Shown: positions 47,600 through 54,778 of the stretch, one piece after another
How the letters are laid out: every line of letters starts with the position of its first letter
How positions within the stretch are numbered: position 1 is the first letter of the stretch
Assembly: GCF_013297935.1 (NCBI RefSeq)
Contig: NZ_JAAFIX010000001.1
Location: 452,334-516,333, forward strand
Direction: 5' to 3'
Length of the DNA: 64,000 nt
Source of the DNA: Rhodoferax sp.
Lineage (GTDB): Bacteria > Pseudomonadota > Gammaproteobacteria > Burkholderiales > Burkholderiaceae_C
Position numbers and translations under genes: made by a program
Notes under the pieces: model-generated
Databases searched by the model: none
The model's input: only the letters and a program-made list of their open reading frames with translations
Told to the model about the DNA's origin: nothing

Positions 47600-48721
47600 C
47601 TAGCCGTACCAGCGCTCCAATGCCTCTGCGTGCATAGCGTGCCGGTAGGCACCCTGCGGCAGCCAGCTGGTCGCACTGCACGCGGCCCGTGAGACGAAGT
47701 CCAACAAGGTGATGTGACGCCGCAACACCCGCTCCTGGCGGTGCCCGATCAGCGGGTTGAAGATGCCGTAGCGGCTGAACAGCTGCCTCGGATTTTTCTT
47801 GATCCAGAGCCACGAGCCCATCTCCAGTGTCAGGGGCAAGAAAACCTGGCGGGCCGGATCCTGCAGACGCGTATGCAGGTAATCCCACAAGTCACCATGG
47901 GTCAGGTACTGCAAGCTCTGGGGCTCAAAAAGATAAGGGTGGTGGCTGTAGCTCTGCCGGTACATGCGCCGCAGCACATACATCTCCGCCAAATGGCATA
48001 TGGGTTGGCGCGTGTGCGCATAAGGAAACCACAGCCGGTCCCGCACGCCGAAGCCTGAATGACAGTCCACGGAGATGCTGAAGGCCCGGTGGGTGAGTTC
48101 AGCCTCCACCACGTCGCACAGCGCTTGCGACTCCGGCTGCATCGGTGAATCGACCGCACCACGGTACCACGGGATGCGGGCACTCACCCGCTGCCCGCCC
48201 ACCCAGGGGGGCACCGGCTCCTGCGCGTCAATCGGTGCATTGCGCATCAGATCCACCCCCTGCGGGTTGGCGCGTGTGCCGCGCTGCATGCCGCCGGGGT
48301 TGACCAGGGGCATGAACACCATGCGCATGGTTTGCAGTTGCTGGTGCAAGGTGTGGTCCCACGCCATGCGCTGCACCAAGCTGCCCAGAAAGGCCAGCAC
48401 TACCTCGGTACCGATGCGCTCCAGGCCGTGCACACCCCCGAAAAAACCGATCGCAGGCACGTCGGGAGCGGGGTTGCCCATGGCAATGGCATACACCGGC
48501 AGCACGCCGCCCTCAGTGCCGACTTCATGCACCACACGCGCCTCAACGCGGTCTCCGGCAAGTTGCAATATCCGCTCAAGTTCAGCCAACGCAGGCAAGG
48601 CAGTGAAGGGCACAGAGTCTCCAGTTTTCAGCCAGCTTAGCGCTCCCGGAGGCGGTTTCAAAGCCCTGCAGCGAGGCCGCCACAGTGCCATCAAACCGTC
48701 ACACAGGGGGCCTAAAGTCAT
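47600..48721 (-). CDS. M14-family zinc carboxypeptidase-like protein
   Basis: This 373-residue protein has the zinc motif HGLERIG (His-x-x-Glu in FFGGVHGLERIG), substrate motifs NPGGMQRGTRANPQGVDLMRN, a third zinc His in SVDCHSGFG and a catalytic-type Glu in LTLEMGSW. This fits M14 peptidases/DUF2817-like enzymes. The substrate is unknown. The ATG at 48721 is used because the longer frame begins with TTG at 48775, antisense to two small ORFs. Confidence 0.82.
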   Translation of the reverse strand: MTLGPLCDGLMALWRPRCRALKPPPGALSWLKTGDSVPFTALPALAELERILQLAGDRVEARVVHEVGTEGGVLPVYAIAMGNPAPDVPAIGFFGGVHGLERIGTEVVLAFLGSLVQRMAWDHTLHQQLQTMRMVFMPLVNPGGMQRGTRANPQGVDLMRNAPIDAQEPVPPWVGGQRVSARIPWYRGAVDSPMQPESQALCDVVEAELTHRAFSISVDCHSGFGVRDRLWFPYAHTRQPICHLAEMYVLRRMYRQSYSHHPYLFEPQSLQYLTHGDLWDYLHTRLQDPARQVFLPLTLEMGSWLWIKKNPRQLFSRYGIFNPLIGHRQERVLRRHITLLDFVSRAACSATSWLPQGAYRHAMHAEALERWYG

Positions 48722-48748
48722 TTCAGCAAAACGTAACCGGGAGCTGTC

Positions 48749-48838
48749 ATGATTCTCAAACTGCTGGGTTTGCAACGACTTTTAGACGACTTGTTTGACG
48801 ATGAGTGGCTGGCCCCCATCGCGCTGGTCGAGCTATGA
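48749..48838 (+). CDS. Small ORF 1 of a coupled pair (29 aa)
   Basis: This ORF starts MILKLLGLQRLLDDLFDDEWLAP and ends VEL, with a strong ribosome site GGGAG (48739-48743) five bases before the ATG. The last bases form ATGA, shared with the next ORF. The peptide is amphipathic and acidic. It lies in the 262-nt gap between the divergent peptidase and the MBL-fold gene. It could be a leader peptide or a short functional protein; I do not recognise it. Confidence 0.45.
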   Translation: MILKLLGLQRLLDDLFDDEWLAPIALVEL

Positions 48839-48951
48839 CAATGCGCGGCACCTCCGCCTGGCGCCGGCGTGCGATGTTTGGGTTCGCCTTGACGGTCGCC
48901 GCCTTCCAAGGCGCTGCTGAATGGTGGGCCTTGCAGCGAAACCCCCGATAG
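48835..48951 (+). CDS. Small ORF 2 of a coupled pair (38 aa)
   Basis: This ORF overlaps the first by ATGA and encodes MTMRGTSAWRRRAMFGFAL, then a hydrophobic stretch and WWALQRNPR. It has one possible membrane segment flanked by Arg. Its only translation signal would be coupling to the first ORF. It ends 32 nt before the MBL-fold gene. Confidence 0.4.
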   Translation: MTMRGTSAWRRRAMFGFALTVAAFQGAAEWWALQRNPR

Positions 48952-48983
48952 AGTTCACGGCGCAGCGCGCCTAGACTGTGCGC

Positions 48984-49985
48984 ATGCGCATTACCTGGAT
49001 CATTCGCACCTTGCTGCTGGCACTGGCTGCCGGTGTGGGCACACTTGCCTGGTGGCTGACCCACCCGCCGGGAATGGAGGGTGTGCAAACCTTGCGCTGG
49101 CCTGCCGAGGCCGGCCGGGCGACAGACATCACCGTCCGGTTTCTGGGCGTGTCCACCGTGGTGCTCGACGACGGGGAGACCGCCCTGATGACCGACGGCT
49201 TTTTCTCCCGGCCCGACAAACTCACCGTGTTCTTGCGCAAAGTGGCGCCTGATGTGCCGGCCATCACCCAAGGCCTGCAACGCGCCGGATCCCAGCCCGG
49301 AGCCAGCCGACTGGCAGCGGTGATTCCCTTGCACTCCCATTACGACCATGCCATGGACGCGCCCGAGGTGGCCCGTCAAACCGGCGCCCTGCTGCTGGGC
49401 TCCAGCTCCACCCTGATGGTGGGGCAAGGCTGGGGCTTGCCGCCGGAGCGCATGCAGCTGGCGCAGTTGCGCACACCCTATCGCTTCGGCCGGTTCACCG
49501 TCACCCTGTACCCGGCCCTGCACACGCCCACTGGTTTTACTGGCGGGGTCATCGCGCAGCCTCTGGTTCCACCCGTGCGGGCCACCGACTATCTGGAAGG
49601 CCAGAGCTACGCCATGCACATCGCGCACGGGAACCGCACCCTCCTGATAACCGGAACGGCAGGCTTTGTGCCCGGCGCGCTACAGGGTGTGAAGGCGGAC
49701 GTGGTGCTGCTCGGCATCGGCGCCATGGGACCTCGCAGCGCCGAACACAAGCTCCGCTACTGGAATGAAACCGTGCACACCGTAGGCGCCCGGCGGGTGA
49801 TCCCCCTTCACTGGGACGACTTCTGGATACCGTCTACCCTGCCCATGCAGCCCATGCCCCGCCCCCTGGATGACTTTGAAACGTCGATGGACTTTCTGCG
49901 GCAGCAAGGCGAGGCAGACGGCGTCAACATCCGCCTCCCCGCAGCATGGACGCCGATGGATGTATTCGACGGCCTGCCGCGCTGA
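48984..49985 (+). CDS. MBL-fold metallo-hydrolase with N-terminal membrane anchor
   Basis: This protein of about 333 residues has an N-terminal hydrophobic anchor (MRITWIIRTLLLALAAGVG) and a beta-lactamase-fold domain with HSHYDHAMD (the HxHxDH zinc motif). His in ALHTPTG, Asp/His in later strands complete the site. The catalytic domain would face the periplasm. The substrate is unknown; it resembles the UlaG/RomA-like group. The start at 48984 (ATG) is preferred to the GTG at 48978. Confidence 0.85.
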   Translation: MRITWIIRTLLLALAAGVGTLAWWLTHPPGMEGVQTLRWPAEAGRATDITVRFLGVSTVVLDDGETALMTDGFFSRPDKLTVFLRKVAPDVPAITQGLQRAGSQPGASRLAAVIPLHSHYDHAMDAPEVARQTGALLLGSSSTLMVGQGWGLPPERMQLAQLRTPYRFGRFTVTLYPALHTPTGFTGGVIAQPLVPPVRATDYLEGQSYAMHIAHGNRTLLITGTAGFVPGALQGVKADVVLLGIGAMGPRSAEHKLRYWNETVHTVGARRVIPLHWDDFWIPSTLPMQPMPRPLDDFETSMDFLRQQGEADGVNIRLPAAWTPMDVFDGLPR

Positions 49986-49986
49986 G

Positions 49987-50787
49987 TCAGGCTAGGCTGG
50001 CCACACGGCCCGCCTTGATACCCGCCGCACTGGCGCGGGCCAGAAACTCTTGTACTGCGGTTTCGAAACCCGTCACCGGGCTCATGCAATCGGTCAACAG
50101 CACGGTACCCTGCAGGCGGGCTGCAGGCAGCGTGTCGATCAGGTCCGCGACCGAGGCTGCCACGCAGTGACTGGAGGCCTCGCCCGCTATCAAAAGAGTA
50201 GCGCCTTGCGCAGATAAAGCTTGGATCAAGGGCTTATTGAGCAATGAACGGGCATCATCCGCACGCGGTACCTCGGCTTTGAAGGCGCTGTACTGCTCGG
50301 TCAACGGGTTCTGGCCTTTGAGCACCTTGTTCACTATTTGGCCAGTCGCGAGCTCCCAAGCGGCCAGCGCCTCGCTCAAACCGCTGTGAATGTTGTGGCC
50401 CCAAGTCCCCAGCACACAGTGCACCGGCCAGACCACCAACTGGCGCTGACCGCTCGCCTCCAGGGCCTGCAAATAGGCGTGCACTTCGCCAAGCAAAGCC
50501 GGGTTGCGGGGCCGGTAGTCGCCGCGCGCCAGCTCCGCTGCCGTGATGACGGTGAACGGCGCCACCGCCGCGCCGTCAGCCCGCAGCCAGAACGTGGTGC
50601 GCTCCACGCCCACACTGGCGTGAGAATCCAGAGTCACCGTGATGCTGCGCACCTGGGCGGCATGCGGCACCAGCCAATCGGCCAGACGCTGCATATCGGC
50701 AGCGGCACCGGGCACCGGCAACGCAGCGCCGGGAATATCCAGAAAATCGTTTTGCGGATCGATGATGAGCAGGTCGTACAGGTTCAT
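49987..50787 (-). CDS. Isochorismatase/nicotinamidase-family cysteine hydrolase
   Basis: This 266-residue protein starts MNLYDLLIIDPQNDFLDIP. It has the family triad: Asp in DPQNDF, Lys in NKVLKGQN, Cys in GEASSHCVAAS. The HWP-like metal site is plausible but I did not pin it down. Nicotinamidases deamidate nicotinamide to nicotinate. A copy of the 48-nt element lies antisense at 50186-50236, encoding ALSAQGATLLIAG. The longer frame from 50982 would overlap queG. Confidence 0.85.
   Translation of the reverse strand: MNLYDLLIIDPQNDFLDIPGAALPVPGAAADMQRLADWLVPHAAQVRSITVTLDSHASVGVERTTFWLRADGAAVAPFTVITAAELARGDYRPRNPALLGEVHAYLQALEASGQRQLVVWPVHCVLGTWGHNIHSGLSEALAAWELATGQIVNKVLKGQNPLTEQYSAFKAEVPRADDARSLLNKPLIQALSAQGATLLIAGEASSHCVAASVADLIDTLPAARLQGTVLLTDCMSPVTGFETAVQEFLARASAAGIKAGRVASLA
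50186..50236 (+). repeat. 48-nt dispersed element, copy I (with a short insertion)
   Basis: GCTATCAAAAGAGTAGC matches the element start, with the stem pairing with one G-U. TTGCGCAGAT follows at positions 21-30, and AAGGGCT at the end. The spacing to the end is about 7 nt longer than in other copies. It is antisense within the nicotinamidase-like gene. Confidence 0.5.
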
Positions 50788-50806
50788 GGTGAAGCCTTGG
50801 AGGGTG

Positions 50807-51928
50807 TCAGAGGGGAGCCGGTGGCTGCAGTGCCCACAGCACATGCTCTTGCACCAGCGGGTCGGTATGGGTGGCGCGGCGTTGCAAGGATTGGACCAAG
50901 AGCCCACGCTCCGTAGCGTCCAGCGCCTGGCCATGCAGTGCATTGCCCATGGCGACCGCAAGGTTGCGCAACCAGCGCACATGGCCGATGCGCCGTATCG
51001 GGCTGCCCTCGGTGTGGCGCAAAAACGTATCTTCGGTCCAGTCCATCAGGGTGGCGAGCGCGCTGCCGGCGAGCCCGTGGCGCGCATCGAAATCGGGCAA
51101 GGTGCTGCGCTTGGCAAACTTGTTCCACGGGCAGACGAGCTGACAGTCGTCGCAGCCGTAAATGCGGTTGCCGATCAGGGGGCGCATCTCAAGGGGAATC
51201 GGGCCGTCGTGCTCGATCGTGAGATACGACACACAGCGCCTTGCATCCAGACGGTGCGGAGCAATGATGGCCTGCGTCGGGCAGGCGCTGATGCAAGCAC
51301 TGCAGCTGCCGCAATGCGCCTCCACCGGCGCACTGTGCGGCAAGGCAACGTCGAGATAGACCTCGCCCAGAAAAAACATGGAGCCCGCCTCGCGGTTGAG
51401 CAGCAGCGTGTGCTTGCCCCGCCAGCCCTGACCACTGCGGCTGGCCAGCTCCGCCTCCAGCACCGGCGCACTGTCAGTAAACACCCGGTAGCCCAGCGGC
51501 CCCATGTGCGCTGACATGCGGTCTGCCAGTTGCTGCAACCGGTTTCGCAGCACCTTGTGGTAATCCCGGCCGCGCGCGTAGACAGACACAATGCCCTCGC
51601 CCGGGCGTTGCAGTCGCGCCAGCTCGGCGTCGGCCCAACCGTCTTCGGTGCCGCGCGGCAGGTAGTCCATGCGCGCCGTAATCACGCTCACGGTGCCGGG
51701 CACCAGCTCTGCCGGGCGGGCCCGTTTGAGGCCGTGGTGGGCCATGTAGCCCATGCCACCGTGGAAACCGTGCGACAACCAGGCCAATAAACCGGCCTCG
51801 GCAGAGGACAAATCCACACCGGCCACGCCAATTTGGGAGAATCCGAGTTCCCGGGCCCAGCCCTGTATCTGAGCGACCATGTGGTCGCCATCGAATTGAG
51901 CTTTGATTTGAGTGCTGTTGATCGTCAC
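50807..51928 (-). CDS. queG: Epoxyqueuosine reductase QueG
   Basis: This protein of about 373 residues has the QueG N-terminal cobalamin-binding domain (ELGFSQIGVAGVDL...), DYLP near residue 90, and two [4Fe-4S] cluster motifs: CGSCSACISACP and CDDCQLVCPWN. It reduces epoxyqueuosine to queuosine in tRNA. No ATG lies upstream of homology: a GTG at 51928 gives normal length, and an ATG at 51880 is the other choice. Neither has a clear ribosome site. tsaE is divergent, and their 5' ends overlap. Confidence 0.93.
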   Translation of the reverse strand: MTINSTQIKAQFDGDHMVAQIQGWARELGFSQIGVAGVDLSSAEAGLLAWLSHGFHGGMGYMAHHGLKRARPAELVPGTVSVITARMDYLPRGTEDGWADAELARLQRPGEGIVSVYARGRDYHKVLRNRLQQLADRMSAHMGPLGYRVFTDSAPVLEAELASRSGQGWRGKHTLLLNREAGSMFFLGEVYLDVALPHSAPVEAHCGSCSACISACPTQAIIAPHRLDARRCVSYLTIEHDGPIPLEMRPLIGNRIYGCDDCQLVCPWNKFAKRSTLPDFDARHGLAGSALATLMDWTEDTFLRHTEGSPIRRIGHVRWLRNLAVAMGNALHGQALDATERGLLVQSLQRRATHTDPLVQEHVLWALQPPAPL

Positions 51929-52426
51929 GACCCGATTGTAGAAAGCGCGGCCCCCGGCATCTTGCTGGAGTGGGCCGATGAATCTGACACCGCCGCCTTT
52001 GCGGCCCGGTGGGCCGGCACGCCAGCCCTGGCCAATGCCTTCGTGGCCCTGCATGGCGACCTCGGAGCCGGCAAGACCACCCTGGTGCGGCATCTGCTCC
52101 AAGCCTTGGGCGTGACGGGCCGCATCAAAAGCCCGACCTATGCGGTGGTGGAGCCCTACGAACTGCCCGCGCTGAATATCTGGCACTTTGACTTTTACCG
52201 CTTCAACGACCCGCGCGAGTGGGAGGAAGCCGGTTTCCGCGACATTTTTGCCAGCCCCGGTCTCAAGCTGGCCGAGTGGCCCGAGAAGGCCGCCGGCATG
52301 TTGCCGCCCGCCGATGTGAACCTGTATTTGCACACCCTGGACGACCACCGGCGCCGGGTACGCCTCGTCGCCACCACGCCTGCGGGCCAGCAACTCGTGG
52401 AAGCGGCCCAAGGAGCCGGGGCTTGA
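51881..52426 (+). CDS. tsaE: tRNA threonylcarbamoyl adenosine biosynthesis ATPase TsaE
   Basis: The family domain has the P-loop HGDLGAGKTTLVRHLLQAL, then KSPTYAVVEPY and a Trp/Asp-rich C-terminal half. TsaE hydrolyses ATP in the TsaBDE complex making t6A in tRNA. The start is uncertain: a GTG at 51881 and a TTG at 51908 are options with no clear ribosome site. The 5' end overlaps divergent queG. amiC follows, overlapping by four bases (TTGA). Confidence 0.9.
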   Translation: MVAIELSFDLSAVDRHDPIVESAAPGILLEWADESDTAAFAARWAGTPALANAFVALHGDLGAGKTTLVRHLLQALGVTGRIKSPTYAVVEPYELPALNIWHFDFYRFNDPREWEEAGFRDIFASPGLKLAEWPEKAAGMLPPADVNLYLHTLDDHRRRVRLVATTPAGQQLVEAAQGAGA

Positions 52427-53817
52427 AGCGCCGCACCCTGCTGCAAGCTGGTAGCCTGGTGTTGACGCTGGGTGCTGCCGAGCTGGCCAAGGGCGCTGCC
52501 ATCATGACCGTGCGAGTGTGGCCTGCGCCTGAGTATTCGCGGGTGACCATTGAGTCCGACTCCGCGCTCAGCGCCAAGCAGCTGTTTGTGCCCAACCCGC
52601 CCCGGCTGGCGGTGGATATTCAGGGCATTACCCTGAACCCTGCGCTCAAAGAGCTGGTGGCCAAGGTCAAGGCTGATGACCCGAATATTGCGGGCATCCG
52701 GGTCGGGCAGTTCACCCCGGACATCGTGCGCCTGGTGGTGGACCTGAAGCACCCCATCCGGCCGCAGGTGTTTAGCCTGGCACCCGTGGCGGCCTACCAG
52801 CACCGGTTGGTTCTGGACCTCTACCCGGTGGCCGAAGTCGACCCGCTCGACACCCTGATTGCCGATCGCGCCAACGAAGCCAAAGCGGCCCAGCCCGCTA
52901 AGCCGGTGGCGCAAGACCCGCTGGAGGCGCTGATCGCACAGCACACGCAGCGCCCTGCCGCTCCGGCCCCTGCGGCCAGCGCCAGTGTCCGGCCGGGTGA
53001 CGCTATCAAAACAGGAGCTGCTCGCGCAGATTCTGCAGGGGCTAGCGGCACAAAAGATGCTCAAACACCGGATAAATCGGGCACCAGCACCGACCGGCTG
53101 ATCATCATTGCCCTGGACCCCGGCCACGGCGGCGAGGACCCCGGCGCCATCGGCCCCGGCGGCACCCGTGAAAAAGATGTGGTCCTGAAGCTGGCGCACC
53201 TGCTGCGCGAGCGCATCAATGCCGCCAGTGTGAATGGCAATGCCATGCGGGCGTTCCTGACGCGGGATGCGGACTTTTTTGTGCCCCTCGGCACCCGGGT
53301 TCAAAAGGCGCGGCGGGTGCAAGCAGACTTGTTCATCAGCATCCATGCCGATGCATTTTTTACGCCCGACCCCCAGGGTGCCAGCGTCTTTGCGCTGAGC
53401 CAGGGCGGAGCCACCAGCAGTGCGGCGCGCTGGATGGCAGCCAAAGAAAACAAGGCCGATTTGATTGGCGGCCTCAATGTCAAAGCCAAAGATGCCACCG
53501 TCCAGCGGGCTTTGCTCGACATGAGCACCACGGCTCAAATTAACGACAGCTTGAAACTGGGTGGCAACCTGCTGGGCGAAATCAAGCGCGTGGGCAAGCT
53601 GCACAAACCACGGGTTGAGCAAGCCGCTTTTGCGGTGCTCAAGGCGCCCGATATTCCGAGCGTGCTGGTGGAGGCAGCCTTCATCAGCAACCCCAGCGAA
53701 GAGGCCAAGCTCAATAGCGAGGCCTACCAGAACCAGCTGGCCGACGCCCTGATGCGCGGTATTGAAAGCTACTTCGCCAAAAACCCGCCGCTGGCCCGCA
53801 ACCGCACCACCAGCTAA
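52423..53817 (+). CDS. amiC: N-acetylmuramoyl-L-alanine amidase (AmiC-like, Tat-exported)
   Basis: This 464-residue protein starts with TTG at 52423, preceded by AAGGAG at 7-nt spacing; the frame continues upstream but without homology. The N-terminus KRRTLLQAGSLVLTLGAAE carries a twin-arginine signal, as in E. coli AmiA/AmiC. An AMIN domain (about 30-150) targets the septum. The Amidase_3 domain (about 225-455) has DPGHGGEDPGAIG, SIHADAF and EAAFISN. It splits septal peptidoglycan. The linker contains a copy of the 48-nt element. Confidence 0.93.
   Translation: MKRRTLLQAGSLVLTLGAAELAKGAAIMTVRVWPAPEYSRVTIESDSALSAKQLFVPNPPRLAVDIQGITLNPALKELVAKVKADDPNIAGIRVGQFTPDIVRLVVDLKHPIRPQVFSLAPVAAYQHRLVLDLYPVAEVDPLDTLIADRANEAKAAQPAKPVAQDPLEALIAQHTQRPAAPAPAASASVRPGDAIKTGAARADSAGASGTKDAQTPDKSGTSTDRLIIIALDPGHGGEDPGAIGPGGTREKDVVLKLAHLLRERINAASVNGNAMRAFLTRDADFFVPLGTRVQKARRVQADLFISIHADAFFTPDPQGASVFALSQGGATSSAARWMAAKENKADLIGGLNVKAKDATVQRALLDMSTTAQINDSLKLGGNLLGEIKRVGKLHKPRVEQAAFAVLKAPDIPSVLVEAAFISNPSEEAKLNSEAYQNQLADALMRGIESYFAKNPPLARNRTTS
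53002..53049 (+). repeat. 48-nt dispersed element, copy J
   Basis: This is the clearest copy: GCTATCAAAA at its start, GGAGCTGC at 13-20, CGCGCA at 22-27 and GGGGCTAGCGG at the end. It is sense and in frame in amiC, encoding AIKTGAARADSAGASG in the Ala/Pro linker between the AMIN and amidase domains. Confidence 0.75.
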
Positions 53818-53959
53818 AACGCCATATTCGGTTTTGCCGAAGCCGATATTTGTGTTTTTGGCGTGGAAATGCAGGCCCAAACCCGGCCTCATTGATCCAT
53901 TAGAACTAGGTAGCAACCCTAGACTGGTCCTTTCATTCACGGACTGGAAGGAGGTTGTC

Positions 53960-54715
53960 ATGGCTCTGGTGGAGAGAATTCAAGCAGCGGTTGCACGCAC
54001 CGAAATACTGCCATTCAAGGTAGAAGTTGCCACCGAGGCGCAGATGGACGGCGTGATCCAGCTACGCGCTGCCTCCTATGGCAAACACCTGCCGGAACTG
54101 GGTGCCAAGCTGCGAGAGCCTGAAGCCGCCGACTTTGCCTATGGGTGCGAAGTGTTTGTTGCCACCTCTAAGCTCGACGGCACCGTGCTAGGGACCTTAA
54201 GGACCCATTCCAATGTGATGGAGCCGTTGCCGCTGCAAATGTCTTTGGCGCTCTCCAGCGATTTTCAGGGCCAACGAATGGTGGAATCTACGCGGCTGTG
54301 CATCAAGGGCACTTCGGGCTCGTCCCTCGTGCGGGCCGCATTGTTCAAGGCTTTTCATCGCTACTGCCTGGCACAGAACGTAGATTTCATGATGGCGACC
54401 GGTCGACGGCCTGTAGACCGGATTTATGACAGCTTGCTCTTTACCGACGTCGGGCCGGCAGGAGTTTTCTATCCCATGACGTTTACAGGCGGTGTGCCAC
54501 ATCGCGTGATGTACCTGGACCCGCAACGGGCGCAGAGACTCTATGTGGGCGCCCAGCACCCCCACACTGATTTCTTCTTTGAAAAAGTTCATCCGGACAT
54601 CGATATCTCCGGGGCCAAGCACCTTGCGGAGTCCCTTTGGATGTGCCCAGATCATCAGCCAGGAAACTGGAAGGCACCAGCCCCCACAAGTGCCGCCGCC
54701 ATGTCTTTGAAGTAA
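53960..54715 (+). CDS. GNAT-fold acyltransferase, FeeM-like (tentative N-acyl amino acid synthase)
   Basis: This 251-residue protein starts at ATG 53960 with a strong site GGAAGGAGG. Its N-terminal half resembles GNAT/AHL-synthase-like acyltransferases (EVATEAQMDGVIQLRAASYG, and RMVESTRLCIKGTSGSS), which I relate to the FeeM long-chain N-acyl amino acid synthase group. That assignment is by pattern only. The C-terminal 80 residues are specific. It stands 60 nt from the convergent stop of a large c-di-GMP protein. A 142-nt leader separates it from amiC. Confidence 0.6.
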   Translation: MALVERIQAAVARTEILPFKVEVATEAQMDGVIQLRAASYGKHLPELGAKLREPEAADFAYGCEVFVATSKLDGTVLGTLRTHSNVMEPLPLQMSLALSSDFQGQRMVESTRLCIKGTSGSSLVRAALFKAFHRYCLAQNVDFMMATGRRPVDRIYDSLLFTDVGPAGVFYPMTFTGGVPHRVMYLDPQRAQRLYVGAQHPHTDFFFEKVHPDIDISGAKHLAESLWMCPDHQPGNWKAPAPTSAAAMSLK

Positions 54716-54778
54716 CTGTGCAGTGGGCAGCCAACAGGCTGACTGCGCGCTTGAAATTGCCGGGTCAGCCTTCTTGGC

